Source: Datnioides undecimradiatus (Eukaryota > Chordata > Actinopteri > Lobotiformes > Datnioididae). Taken from it: 64,000 bases of DNA. The notes under the pieces are model-generated. The model was not told where the DNA came from. It did no database searches and saw nothing but the letters and a program-made list of their open reading frames with translations. This document shows positions 1-11,935 of this stretch, in pieces (the first letter of the stretch is position 1; each line of letters starts with the position of its first letter). The stretch is taken from positions 4,328,425 to 4,392,424 of the forward strand of contig WARS01000090.1 in assembly GCA_008933995.1 (NCBI GenBank), written 5' to 3'. Both the position numbers and the translations under genes were made by a program.

Positions 1-148
1 CCAGTTATCCTCTCTCTCTGTATATGTATAGGGCACGGATTATAACAGAATAGAATTCAATACAGTAGGTGTGTGTGTGTGTGTGTCTCAGTGCTCATAC
101 ACTATACATTTTCTTTGGATGAATGATTTTGTTGCCTGTGTGTTCAAG

Positions 149-270
149 GTATCTACTGTGCCCCAGAGACAGACGAACTAGAGCAATATAAGAAATATAT
201 TGAGAGTCTTCCGATCATAGATGATCCCGAGGTCTTCGGCATGCATGAAAATGCCAACCTGGCCTTCCAG
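149..270 (+). CDS. dnah6: dnah6 exon (end of AAA6 region)
   Basis: The acceptor is ttcaag at 143-148 and the donor is gtgagg at 271. The exon encodes the conserved [12 protein letters not shown] stretch. It begins with two bases completing a split Gly codon and ends in phase 0 at CAG. Confidence 0.88.
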
Positions 271-3200
271 GTGAGGAACAGTGGTAGTATCTTACTGGAT
301 AAGCATGCAAATCTACAAAACTCTCTACATCCTAATCTATCTGCCTCTGTTCTTGCTGCCATGGATAAATTCTGTATGTGATTCAATTATTAATAGAAAC
401 GTATGAGCAGAGGCTGTAAATTGTTGGGGTTTTTATTTGCTTTGTTTTGCAGAAGGGTAATGTGCTGAATTGCTTATTTTAACTAGTAAATGGCATTATT
501 TATGGACTTATTCATGATTTAATCTGGAGCTGCTCATACAGTTTATGGGTGACAATAAAAGCATTTCCATCCAGAGAGCCTGAGAAAGAAATACAGTGTG
601 TGTGTGTGTGTGCTTTACCTCTAGTCGGTGTAAATGTGTTCGTTACTGTACTTGTTTGCCTCCGCAGCGCCAAGAAACCTTGACCCTGATCAACACCATA
701 CTGGATGTTAATCCCCGCTCATCGGCCAGCCACGGAGCTAAAAGTAATGATGACATAGTCTGCGAGCTCGCTGAATCCATCTTAGCCAAGCTACCTGGTA
801 CGCACACACGCACACACACACAAATTTTGGTCAGAGCTAAGACTGAGTATTATATCTAACTCTGTGTTTTTATGTACACCTTGTCTTGTCTGCCTACCCG
901 TCTTTCGTCCTAACTGTCCACCTGTCCGTGTGCAGAGCGTCTGGGCATGGATGAGGCAGTTGAAAGTCTGTTTGTCCGAGACAAAAATGGGCGCCTTAAC
1001 TCTCTGACAACTGTGTTGGGCCAAGAGGCAGACCGATTCAACAGCCTGCTGAGAGTGCTCAGGGTGACGCACATAGCTGCCATATATAAACAGATATATC
1101 ACTGGCATTGTCAGATATTGTTATTAGCAAACACAGCTGGAGGAGTTAAATAGCTGTAAAATTAGCTGAGAAAACCAAATACCATGTACTAAAATATATA
1201 TATTATTAGTATTTTTGGAGCGCTACCTCATTGTAATGTATGGATCTTTTTTTTTTTTTTGTCCCAGATGTCTCTTATCACCCTGCAGAAGGCCATTGCA
1301 GGTCTGGTGGTGATGTCAGAGGAGATGGACTGCATATACACGAGCTTCCTTAACAACCAGGTTCCTTCCCACTGGGCAAACTCTGCCTACCCTTCCCTCA
1401 AACCTTTGGCCTCCTGGGTCAGAGACCTGGCCCTCAGGACCTCCTTTATTCAGGTTCGAAAGAGAAAGAAGAAGAAAAACAGACACACATACATCTTATT
1501 CACTTGCTAATAATTTGGCTCAACAAACCCGACAGATAACCATGTAAATTAATCTAAAAATATGATAATGACATTCGCTTCCTTCCTCTGGCCAAAGTCT
1601 CTTTGTATCACTGACTTTTACACACGCTGACACGACAGAGAAACTATGCATACTGATTTGCTCGTGTGTGTATTTGTGTGTGATTGTTGTGTGTGATTAT
1701 TTGTGTGTGTGTTTCCTCATCTAGTCAAAAATTACTAATAACACATGAACATTCTGCATTTTTCCCAGAGGCACAGATCAGCCCCCCGTCTCTCTCCCTC
1801 CCTCTACATCCTCTTCAGCATTTGCTTCATCTCCTCTGACTTAAGCTGCTCTTCCGTAAGACTGGTCTGAACATGTGTGTTGCACAATCACTAAAATTCT
1901 CTCCCGCACACACACACACACTCACACGCACGCACAAACGGGACAAAAAAGGGGGAGAGTTGCAGTGATTCATAACCTGATGGGTAGTCGCTGAGTCAGA
2001 CTGCACATATTCACTACCTCAGAAGAGAGAATCCACCTCACTGTGCCAGTCCAAGCGGAGTCACTGAGTCACTTTCATGTCCCATAAGTAAAAGGATGCC
2101 TGTAATGCACCATGGCTTGTGAAACACCGAACACAACACATGAAATAGTTATTTAAAGATACACACATTTTAATTACATCTCTCTCGCTCTCGCTCTCTC
2201 TTGCTAGACTTGGATTGCACGTGGTCAGCCCAAATCTTTCTGGATCTCTGGATTCTTCTTCCCTCAAGGCTTTCTCACTGGTAAAACACTGCAGTACCAA
2301 AATATCTTCCATGTCTTTAATGAACCATAGCAGCAAGGCAAATTCCAAAGCTGCTGGAATATAGGGATCATTCTAATTATCCGATTAAGTATTCATAAAA
2401 ATAGTGTGATTGGCTTTTAACTATTCAACAGTATCCTAAATTGCTACCATTTACTATGCATTAAATCTCATGACGATGATGAGAACATGATGAAATGTAT
2501 TGTTCATGTTCGCCTCTGCCTGGTGGCCTGTAGGGGTGCTTCAGAACCACGCCAGGCATTACAATTTGCCCATTGATGAGCTCAACTTTCGCTTCAACGT
2601 GGTGCCGATGTACAGAGACCAAGCAGCGGTCTGTGAGGCTCTACGCAAGCTGCCCGGCAACACTAAACTGGACATGGATGAGGAGGTACGGAAAAAGTAC
2701 AATTGTTTGTTCTGACAATAGTACTGTTAGAGTGTTAGTCAAAGTTTTGTCTCCACAGCTCAGCTAAAGTTAGTCCGGCTCCTTGAGTTCACTCACTTGA
2801 AGTTTACAGTCCCTGGTGGTCATGGCCCCTCTGTCATCCGTCTCACCCTAATTTGTTGTTTTTGCCCCTGAGCTTATTGCCTGCCATTCTTGCACTAAAT
2901 ATAGCCAAATTAACAAGGCAAATGGTTTAATAAGTGTTGTCCACAGCCCTGAAGAGTCAATACACATCAGTATAAATAGTTACAATACATTTGCAGGATT
3001 AGGGTGGATTACGAGAACAGTGGAGTTTTCCTACGTGTTAAGTTATCAGTTCAAGGCAGTAGTTAAGGGTGAGTTTTTTTTTAAACTAGCCTTTCAATCT
3101 GTTCTCAGATCTCACAGTGTTTTAGAGAGACAGATAAAAGGGATGCATTTGGACTTTTTGCTGAGGCAAGGTCCTGGTTTTGTTGCCTTCATGAGGTTGC

Positions 3201-4315
3201 AAAGGAAACCAGCAGAGACCCCAGATAGTCAAAACACGCAGAATAAATTGGCATATAAGACATGTTGTGTTTTTACACTGTTGTACGTATAACACAAATG
3301 GGAGATTTAAACAAAGCGTGCATTTTAAGCCAACTGTTTCCAGTCTTTGTGCCAAACTAAGCCAACCATCTGTTTGCGATTGGTTCACATTTATTGTACA
3401 GACTCGATAGTGGTATCAGTCGTCTCATCAAACTCTTGGCAAGAAATAAAACAAGCGTTTTTATCTCGTGTGTGACCCTAAAGTGTCACACGAGTGTCTC
3501 TGCGCTGGATATCAAGCCCAGTCCCTCCTGGAGTGATTTGACCTCACTTACTTAAATAACTCCAAAAATCACTAAACCAGCTTGCCAACTTTTCTGCAAC
3601 TCTTTGCTATGAAGTAAAAATCCATAAAGCTTGGGTATAATAGCAATATAAAGTTTCTAGAAAACAAAAAAATAATGTTTCTGTTGCTAACAAAGCTTCT
3701 AAAAAGAGCAGTGACCATTAGAGCATTGTTGAATCTGCAAACACACTACGCACCATTGTAGCACACCTTTACCGTAACAACCTGAGAGACAGTGACACAT
3801 GACAATGAGAGGATTTATTGCTGTGCGTCTTCACCATCTCGTTTATGGACACAACAGTTACCGGAGCCGGAGGATGGTGTGCTCGTGCACGGCATGTTCA
3901 TGGATTCCAGTCGCTGGGACAATGACAACATGGTGATTGAGGACGCTTTACCTCGAGTGATGAACACCGTGCTGCCAGTGGTGCACTTTGAGCCACAGCA
4001 AAACTACGTGCCTGAGCCCGATCTCTACCACGCTCCTCTGTACAAGACCTCAGCCAGAGCAGGAACTCTATCCACCACTGGTACTTACTAGATCCATACT
4101 TTTTCATTTTTCCCGTCCAGAACAATCTCTTTCACCATTAAGCACTGTAATGTTTAGATAGTTAATTTGATTTGACTGTTTCCCTCACTCTTCATTTCTA
4201 TCTTTCTCCAGGTCACTCAACTAATTTTGTTGTGACAGTAATGCTCCCCTCCAAGCGAACCAGTGACTACTGGATATCAAAAGCCTCTGCTCTCCTTTGC
4301 CAGCTGGATGATTAA
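149..4315 (+). CDS. dnah6: Axonemal dynein heavy chain, C-terminal part (eight exons), probably DNAH6
   Basis: This is the 3' end of a dynein heavy chain, the ATP-driven motor of ciliary and flagellar inner arms. Coding exons are 149-270, 668-797, 936-1063, 1268-1453, 2208-2280, 2534-2685, 3858-4080 and 4212-4315. Their phases join without a frameshift to give about 371 residues ending in TAA. Visible landmarks are the end of the AAA6 region ([18 protein letters not shown]), the AAA6-to-C-terminal linker ([39 protein letters not shown]), and the C-terminal domain ([62 protein letters not shown] stop). The motor core and stem lie upstream of the window. The dynein call is secure. DNAH6 is chosen over DNAH1, 3, 7, 12 and 14 from remembered C-terminal wording only. 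It is convergent with the receptor gene downstream. Confidence 0.85.
271..667 (+). other. dnah6 intron
   Basis: A GT/AG intron of 397 bp. It holds a GT microsatellite at 596-612 and nothing else that I recognise. The intron before the first exon here has another GT run at 69-86. Confidence 0.8.
668..797 (+). CDS. dnah6: dnah6 exon ([16 protein letters not shown])
   Basis: The acceptor is ccgcag before 668 and the donor is gtacgc at 798. The exon starts in phase 0 with CGC CAA GAA and leaves one base (G) for the next exon. It encodes a conserved helix between AAA6 and the C-terminal domain. Confidence 0.85.
936..1063 (+). CDS. dnah6: dnah6 exon ([16 protein letters not shown])
   Basis: The acceptor is gtgcag before 936 and the donor is gtgacg at 1064. 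Two bases complete the split Glu codon from the previous exon. The segment SLTTVLGQE followed by DRFN is highly characteristic of axonemal dynein heavy chains. Confidence 0.88.
1268..1453 (+). CDS. dnah6: dnah6 exon ([13 protein letters not shown] ... NNQVPSHW)
   Basis: The acceptor is a T-rich tract ending cccag before 1268. The exon has 62 full codons and is in phase 0 at both ends. The donor, CAG|gttcga at 1454, is weaker than consensus. It encodes the dynein signature NNQVPxxW followed by [11 protein letters not shown]. Confidence 0.88.
1454..2207 (+). other. dnah6 intron
   Basis: An intron of 754 bp with GT-rich stretches near 1670-1715 and a CA run near 1911-1926. It ends in a CT-rich pyrimidine tract. 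No other feature was seen. Confidence 0.8.
2208..2280 (+). CDS. dnah6: dnah6 exon ([18 protein letters not shown])
   Basis: The acceptor is gctag before 2208, after a CT-rich tract, and the donor is gtaaaa at 2281. The 73 bp exon encodes the near-invariant dynein C-terminal motif with the [11 protein letters not shown] core. It leaves one base for a split Gly codon. Confidence 0.9.
2534..2685 (+). CDS. dnah6: dnah6 exon ([13 protein letters not shown])
   Basis: The acceptor is tgtag before 2534 and the donor is gtacgg at 2686. The exon completes the split Gly codon and runs in phase 0 to GAG GAG. It contains the conserved [13 protein letters not shown] segment of the dynein C-terminal domain. 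Confidence 0.88.
2686..3857 (+). other. dnah6 intron, carries part of a teleost interspersed repeat
   Basis: An intron of 1172 bp. About 3319-3460 matches the right half of the repeat family A described at 9905-10385. The remainder is unremarkable AT-rich sequence. Confidence 0.75.
3858..4080 (+). CDS. dnah6: dnah6 exon ([16 protein letters not shown] ... FEPQQNY)
   Basis: The acceptor cacaacag before 3858 has a weak pyrimidine tract, and the donor is gtactt at 4081. The exon encodes the conserved [10 protein letters not shown] and LPVVHFEPQ blocks and [13 protein letters not shown]. It leaves one base for a split Gly codon. Confidence 0.87.
4212..4315 (+). CDS. dnah6: dnah6 terminal coding exon with TAA stop
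   Basis: The acceptor is ttctccag before 4212. The exon completes the split Gly and reads [20 protein letters not shown] then [13 protein letters not shown] and TAA at 4313-4315. A short terminal exon ending near ALLCQL is usual for axonemal heavy chains. Confidence 0.9.
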
Positions 4316-4500
4316 GTCGCTATTAAAGGAGAAAAATACATTTAAAATGCAACTGAAACACATACCTCTATGCACTACCTTAAAATCACCTTGATGCATT
4401 TGTGGAATTATTTATAAGGATCTTCACAGTCATGATTTATGCTCAAAGTGCCCCTACTTCACATACAGTGTAATAAACACTTTTGAACTAGCCCTGACTG
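4316..4500 (+). terminator. dnah6 3' UTR and poly(A) signal
   Basis: AATAAA lies at 4472-4477, about 157 bp after the stop codon. Cleavage would be expected near 4490-4500. No coding content follows. Confidence 0.6.
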
Positions 4501-6781
4501 ATGTGCTTCTTCCTATACTTGTGTATCGGTGGAAGTTAATATCCGTTATATGCAGAAAGGCTCATCCTGCTGACACTTGATGAAAGTGGTGCAGTACATC
4601 CAGATCTTTGAAGCTGCGACTCGCCGTCCTTTCGCCGTAAACACCGTATACTACTAGACCCCCATGCTGGACTGCATTCCCGCTGTGCAGTAAGTCACTG
4701 GATGAATGTGCTTACTGAAATTTACAGTACATATGTAGCCTCGGGGGGAGAAAAGACGAAGGGATAGACAGCGGAATAGTTACAGTTGATGGATGAGTGG
4801 AGATGGGTGGCCAGACACATAGATGGTAATGGTTCACAAAGAAAAAAAACAACAAGATTGCTAAGAGGGATGAGTTGAGACAGGAGAAGGAGCGATGATC
4901 ATCAAATGATGAAATGTTTCCGCCACAACCCCCACACACATCAGCAACCTATTTGTGTCACTTAGGGCATGCAGTGCAAACACATAAAATATGGCTCTTC
5001 AAACACATTAAGTACACCCACTGCAGCACTGGGGCAGTGTGCAGACACATTCAATCTCTGTCACACACAAACACACACACACACTCTCACTGCCTCCTGC
5101 ACACCTTACTGCTCTGGTAACGGCATATAAACATTATATTTAACATCATCCTGGTGAGGAGCAGCAGTAAAAAGGAAAAAAAAAAATCCGGAGCTCCTGT
5201 TCGCTATGTTGTAGAGAGAGAGCTAAGTTATCAAGCAGTGCAGTGCACTCAGAGCATCACATCTGCTGTAATGCAGCTTGCTAGGCTAATAACTCTGGGG
5301 AACAATTTGAAAAAAATGTTCTGTTGAGTTCGATTTTTATGCTGATTAAAACTAAAATTGGCATGCTGATTCCAAAATTGCAGTCAGTTTTTTTCTAGCA
5401 CGTCAAGTTTTTTCTCCACAGCTTACACACTATCTGATTAATACTATAGTGATAATATGGATCAGTGTGGTGCAGACGTGATATTTTATTCCATTCATCA
5501 GCTAAAAGGAGAAAAAAATGTAAAGCTTATGAGGCCCTACCTGATTTTCCATATTTCTCACAGTTTTGCACTCTTTTTGTTCATCTGTTCATCATTTACT
5601 TTACTTCTCTGCCACCTTCCGGCTATTCGTTCCTCTGTCCTTCACAGACCATTCTGCACTTTGGTTATTGGACTAACGTACTCTGTCTATTTTTGTGCAG
5701 GGTTAGGATCTGTAGCTGAGGCAACTGTGTTACATGCCATGCGAAGGCTTCCCTAAAGCTGTAAATGGTGATGAGTTGCGTGGCTTTGCCGAGGCTTTTA
5801 AGTGCACATCATCAGGACGTGCCGGGTTCAGAGGTGAAACCTTTCTGTTTATTAATCTCACCTTCAAACAGATTTAATCACGAACAGTGAAAACAGACGA
5901 CTTGCTGCACCTGAAAGGACATTTCTGTGCAAAAAAACCCCAATCCCCCATGTTTTTCTCACATTGGGAACAAACAGTGATTCAGTTCAAATCATTTTAT
6001 TTTCAATTTTGGGCAGTTTCTTCCAACAAGTGCACACACAATTGCACAAATTATTTCAAACATGCATGAGTTTCTGCAGCTCTTGAACAGCAACATTCTC
6101 TGACCTCCTAACCTCTTTTATTAACCTCCTTTATTCTGATCAATCCTTTTATGAGCCAAGATTACACACTATGAATAACTGTGAATGTACTGTCCTCTTA
6201 TTGGGATAAAAGTCATAATGAAGTGGGAGGAAAAGGATTGAAGGAGCAAATAAGATTACATGCCCCAGTCACTCTGAAACCAGATTAACAATGTTTTATC
6301 ATCACACACACACTTTCATCCCTGTGGATTAAGTCAGAGGGAAGGGGACGTGGTTGATGTTTGAAACAGATGGGTCCAAAGGAAAATGGGGGGTGTTTTT
6401 TTTAATTTTTTTTAAAAGGAGGAGAGATAAAAAGTGATCGAGTGTGTACATAGTAAATGAAAACAGCTGTAGGACAATCAGGACACCCTGTTAATGTGAC
6501 TATTTCATAAGTAATCAACATGTTTGTAATAATTAAAGGCACAGATTGGCAGTGGGTCAGCCGTGTACTCTCACTGGACTGATTTGTAATTTGGTTTAAT
6601 GATGCTGACAGCAGTCATCTGAGCTGAACTGAACAAGTGTGATTGCTAGCGTTCGCGTACATCATATTACACAAGGTTACATACAGGTTATACAACTGGC
6701 TGCGACTGATTTCATTAAAAGTTCCAGCGGTGGCTGTCAAGTTCTTGCCAGGTTATTCAAATGTTATGCTGACACACATTT

Positions 6782-6930
6782 AAAGGAAGTATTTAACATT
6801 TTGGCAAATGTGCTTATTTGCTCTCTGGCTGAGAGGTGGATGTGAAAATCGATACCTGTCTGTGCATTAAATATGAGGCCACAGTCAAAAACTGGTGAGC
6901 TTAGCTTAGCATCAAGGCCATGCAGAAGGA
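6782..6930 (+). repeat. Family A teleost repeat, left half
   Basis: Contains the family landmarks: TTTGGCAAATGTGCTTATTT, a degenerate GAGATG/GATACC block and CTTAGCTTAGCATCAAGG. Similar left ends occur at 9905, 20220 and 60190 in this window. Confidence 0.6.
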
Positions 6931-8293
6931 CTCCGGTGTAATGGTCCAGCACATAACCCCCATAAAACCACAACTGGTTATTTTTCCACAGCAACAGCCA
7001 GCAGCACTAAGAATATATAGCATAAAACAGCATATTAAGAATAAGATGAAAGCACTTCAAACTGGGTGTAATGTAACAGCCTGTAAAATCACAAATTGTT
7101 GTTTTTACAGTTTGATTTTTTTCTACGAATCAGCTAAATGAGTTTTAACGTGAATTAGCTTTAGATGCACTATTTTGTGACAACAAGCCGAGCTAGCTAG
7201 CAGTTGTATTTCATGTGTGCTAGCTAAACTAACAAGCTACTTCTTCGTATTTAGTGCATAACAATAATATTAATACAACAATGACCAGACTGAGACACAG
7301 ACTACAGCTTACAACCTATAGATTAGAATGAACAGTGTCTGAAGCTGTGATCATGGAGGAGCATTTCCTAAGGTCACACGCAGCAGGGTACTGTCTGAAC
7401 TAGTGCAGTCCCCACCTGAACACCAGAAGGGTGTGTGCGTGCAGGCAATTATTCTTCAAAGTGAATGGCTGTATAGATCTCACAGGAGGGGCAGGTGTGT
7501 GGAATTTACATTACACTAACTGAACAAAGTCCACGGAGATCTGTTCCAGCTGACCTGGTACCAACAACGTTATTCACCAGGACTGAATTTCATCCCCCAC
7601 CCCACACAGCCTACAACCCAGGTGGTCTGTTCCATCTCAGGACCAGTGCTCTCAATGCTAGGACAGTCTGAGGGGAAGGGTGGACCAGGGATGCTGTCTA
7701 TGCCAGCTCAGCCTGTTGGCAAATGAAAGGTTTGTTCAGGTTTGTGTGTGTGTGTTTGCATGGTGCGACACGGTGTGGTGTAATTCCAGCCACCAACAGC
7801 TGTCTGTCTGCGTGTAGTGAAGCCTGAGATTAGATTTGACCAATTTGAACATGTCATCACTCTGCTGAGCAGCATTAGGTGTGTGTGTGTGTGCGGCGGG
7901 AACACACACGTGCGTGTCTGGGTGAGCTGCCAAATGTCCTACCTAATATCACGGGCAGTAAGGAGATTGGATCCTTTTGTGACTTGGTCTATCTCAGTCA
8001 TTCATTTCTGTTGGGAAATGAGAAAGGTCGCTGAGCCTTGTTGGTCAGGGACTGTGGCCTTACATGTTCACGTATCTGAGCATCGGCTCTGTGTGCAGAG
8101 AAGCCTAAAACTTCGCACAGTCTAAAAACTTGTTCTGAACTTTTAGACCGTATTTGGGCACGTGCACATATAATTTCATTTTGAAAAGCAAATCAGTGAC
8201 AGGACACACACACACACACACATACTCATACACACACATGCATACCATTATACTGTGCCCAAGAGAAGGAAAACATGAATATTTGGATTTGGT

Positions 8294-8296
<3 letters not shown>

Positions 8297-8330
<34 letters not shown>
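8297..8330. repeat. (AT)17 microsatellite
   Basis: A perfect AT dinucleotide run of 34 bp in the dnah6-chrna8 intergenic region. A CA run lies about 75 bp upstream at 8204-8222. Confidence 0.95.
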
Positions 8331-8333
<3 letters not shown>

Positions 8334-8384
8334 GTTTGTGAAATACCAATATCAGCTCTTTTTTAACAGGGGAAGATAGATGGC

Positions 8385-8560
8385 TGCCATTCTCCATATG
8401 CTTCCATACAAAACTCGAGCCACAGATTAGCTTATTTTAGCACAAAGACCACTGGTTAAGCTAAGATCACCATTTGCTGGCTCAAGCTGTATTTTAACTG
8501 CATACGTTTAAAAGTGGTATCGATACTCTTGTCTACTTGTTGGCAAGAAAGTAATAATAT
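8385..8560 (+). repeat. Family A teleost repeat, diverged right half
   Basis: Contains GGTTAAGCTAAGATCACC, TGCTGGCTC, GTGGTATCGATACTC and TTGGCAAGAAAGTAA, in the order of the family A right end. It is diverged. Confidence 0.5.
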
Positions 8561-8794
8561 AAAATCAAAATACAAAAGGAACACATCCTGTTTTCTTTCT
8601 TAAAACAAACTTTCACTGGAGAGCAATTTCAGATTTTCTTTAATCGTACTTTTCCATTGAAAGTCTTAATCTATTATTCTTTCTTTTAACATATTTTTTA
8701 ACTTATTTGTACCTTTTTTAAGTATATTGATTTTTCATGCCAAATAGTTTTTCATCTGTTTTCCTTCAAAACTTGGTTTTTTTTTAAACTTTTA

Positions 8795-8885
8795 AACTGT
8801 TTTACTTTGTTGCTGCCTTTGTGACGCACTTTGTGACAATGATTTTGTAAAGTGCTCTATAAATGAAGATAATCAGTATTGTTCT
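8795..8885 (+). repeat. Retroposon-like 3' tail
   Basis: The text CACTTTGTGACAATGATTTT followed by AAAGTGCTCTATAAATGAAG resembles the tail shared by many fish LINE and SINE elements. Only the tail is recognisable. Confidence 0.5.
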
Positions 8886-9904
8886 TATATATCTCATTTC
8901 TTTGTGAACAATATTATAGTAATAATATGCTGTGATTAATCAGACACATGAGATGTCAAACTGTCATTACAGTATCTGTCTGGGTACACTGAGAACAAGA
9001 ACCCTGTTATAACCCAGTCGCTCATGAAAAGAACAAGGCTGGTGTGACAACTTTGGTATGTATGTGTATTATTTAGTCAGTTTTAGCATGTCAGTCACTC
9101 AAATGTCAGTAATTATTACACTTCTCCTTTATTATTCCTCAAAATAGTCATGTACAGTGAGCATTTATGTACATCCGTCAAAGGAGACTGAGTCATACTG
9201 AGCAGAGAGGCACAGACCACAAAGAAAAAGACACTCAAGTTGACAAAAATACAACACTGGTGATTTAAGAAAAAAAAACAAAAGCAAGTGATAGCATGGC
9301 AAAAGCAAACCATCACACCTCATTTTACATGTACTCTCATATATCAGTCATCAGAGTTGACCTGCAGAAGATCTTTTACCCTGAATCCCTAATTTTCTTT
9401 TCATACGTTAAGCACAGTGTCATTCATCCATTTGACACGCTTTGAATGGACTTTCAACGCCGTATTTCAATGCTTCTCCCAAGAAAAACATATGATGAAT
9501 ACACATCAACATGAGTGAGTAACAACAGAAATGGGTCAGGTTATCTCACAGAGTATCTACATAATTGGCTGTCATCAGTTGTCAGTCCGAGTCACATGTA
9601 TGTAGAGGACAGCTCCGTGTCTCATGTGAGTCAGTACATCTCCACTGTTCACATCCTCCAAGATTAGTCAGTGATTAAGGTTTTGTATTATTCCCCGCTC
9701 TATTACGCAACATATTTCCAGCAGCTGCCCATTTTCTCAGTGCCGTCCACATGAACGTTAACAGGCAAAGTAACAAACACTGGTTCCTTCAAAAAATTAG
9801 TTTCGCTCTATCAGACCATCACCCCATCAGCCTTCAGGTTTCAGTCTTCACCTGCAGTGACCCTTGAGACTTACAGTCTACACAATATGGAATGAGAAAT
9901 GTTG

Positions 9905-10385
9905 GAGGAAAGGTAAAACATTTTGAGAAATGTGATCTTTAGCCTTCTTGCCAAGAGAGACAAGAAGTTGGATACCACTCAGTGATGTCTGTCTGCAGTA
10001 TATGAAGCTACAGTCAGCCAGTTAGCTTAATTTAAAGACTTGAAACTTGGGTAAACAACTGACCTGGTTATGGCCAAACATAAGAACACCTGCCCTCTAA
10101 GAACTCTGACTTGATTTCCTCCATGCTAAGTTAAGCTACGCACAGGTTCTGGCTATATCTTCATGTTTACAGGTCACACAATAGAGTGGTATCAATCTTC
10201 TCATCTAACTTACTTTCATCGGTTTCCACTCTTGTGCTAAGGTACACTTTATATCTTATTTGTTCAATTCATACAAAAACAGAACTGTGACAACAAAAGC
10301 GGGTTAATTTGGGTTTCGATGCTAAGCTAAGCTAACTGTCTGCTGGCTGCAGCTCCATATTTATTGTACAAATAAAAAAAAGACC
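9905..10385 (+). repeat. Family A teleost repeat, near full length
   Basis: The left end has TTTTGAGAAATGTGATCTTT, CTTGCCAAGAGAGA, GATACCACTC, TATATGAAGCTACAGTCAGC and GTTAGCTTAA. The right end has GAGTGGTATCAATCTTCTC, ATCTAACTTAC and TGCTAAGCTAAGCTAACTG. The two ends are roughly inverted copies of each other (GATACCACTC against GAGTGGTATC), so I read it as a non-autonomous DNA-transposon-like element. Class is inferred. Confidence 0.65.
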
Positions 10386-11519
10386 ATATTTTCATTTTAA
10401 AACAAATAAATGTCACATTCCTGGTTAGACAGGGGTATAAAGATCATTGAATTAAATATAAAAGGATTGTGGTCCACACAAAGAGTACTGCATGTGCATT
10501 TTAGCTAAGATTGGTCTCACCTCTCCCTGTAAGTCCTCTGTGACTGGGTATGACATTTAAATGTTTTACAGTCTTGGAGTCAGAGTTAATGGAAAGCTGG
10601 TCAGTGGGTGGCAGCTTTTCGTCTGCACTCAGCCCATTGATTGACCATAACAGTGTGAATTCCATTTCTATTTCTGCAGCAGTTGCACAGTTAGCTGTAT
10701 TTTGTTGTCGGCATTCTTCCTCTGTGATGCTAAAAACTCCACTTTAAATGGCCAAGTGCTATGTTGCAGAAGTCTTTGACCTCAGTGCGTGCGTCAAAGT
10801 GGGAATTCACATGTGCTTCCTGCCACTGAGGATCAGAGGGGATGCTCTGGTGGTGAGAAGAGGCAAGGTTTAACACAAATCTGTTACATAAGGTCACCCA
10901 GTAATCCTTGTTGCATGTTGTTGCTAGAGATTAGAGAAGAAAGTGTTTGCCTTTCGCTGAGTATTAGAGAGTAAAAACACAAAGCACTCGGCACTACAAA
11001 AGATTAGTACCAAATGCATCTCTACTGGGCCGATGTCCCTTCAGCATCCATTTGCAAATCCCCTGCAAGAACAAATATTGTCTTTCAATCACTACTTGCT
11101 TTGATCTTCATAGTTTTTCTCAGACCACAGCAACACATTGTGTAACTAGCACATAAGTCAAATAAACACTGAAATACTCTCAAAAGATAAATGCATTGTG
11201 ACTAAATGTGAGTGATTTACAAATAGTGTACTATGTGCTAACCACACTAAATATACTGTTTAGCACAAGGGATGAAGGCAAAGGGAAATGTTGGGATGTC
11301 CCATCTGAAATCACTTCACATTTTATTAAACTGTCTTAAAAAGACCACGGCTGTAATTGCCTTTGAAGTCACAATTAAGCCTGACTTGCACTGCTGATTT
11401 TAAAACTCTATTACTCTGTTCACATTTATGGGTGTTGAATCTCAATCTAAGCTCTGCAAGAAAGAGATGCAAAAAGAAAGAAATAACGTAGCGCTGACAC
11501 CAGAAGTCAGTGTAAGGAA

Positions 11520-11780
11520 GTTAATCTGTAACCATTTTGATTATTAATTAACCATTTAAATCATTTTTCACACAAAAATGCCAAACATTCGCTGTTTCCA
11601 GGTCTTCAAACGTGAGCAATCGATGCTTTTCTTTAACACATATGATTTTAATATTTTTAATTTTAAGCAGTTAAAACAAGAAATCTGAACAAGCAACCTC
11701 AGGTTGAGTTTTTTTTCCCTTTTTTTTACATTTTAATATACAAAAGATCCTAGTTAGTAATTAAAAATGACCCACAGATT
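11520..11780 (+). repeat. Family B teleost repeat
   Basis: The stretch ATTTTGATTATTAATTAACC, ATCATTTTTCACACAAAAAT, GCCAAACATTCGCTGTTTCC and TTTCTTTAACACATATGATT matches a common fish interspersed repeat remembered by its GCCAAACATT-CTGGTTCCAG core. Confidence 0.6.
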
Positions 11781-11929
11781 AATCAAAAATGAAAATATTC
11801 ATTAGTGGCATCACTTAGTAAAAAGAAGAGTATTGAGATGTGCAGTGCTGTGAGTTAACACGTCAGTAAATTCACCAACATTATAAAAACATATTTCATT
11901 TCATATTTCATCCCACATTCGTGAACTCA

Positions 11930-11935
11930 TTTATT
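11930..11935 (-). terminator. Candidate chrna8 poly(A) signal
   Basis: TTTATT on the + strand gives AATAAA on the - strand, about 600 bp past the chrna8 stop codon. It is the nearest canonical hexamer I found. The true 3' end could differ. Confidence 0.35.
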
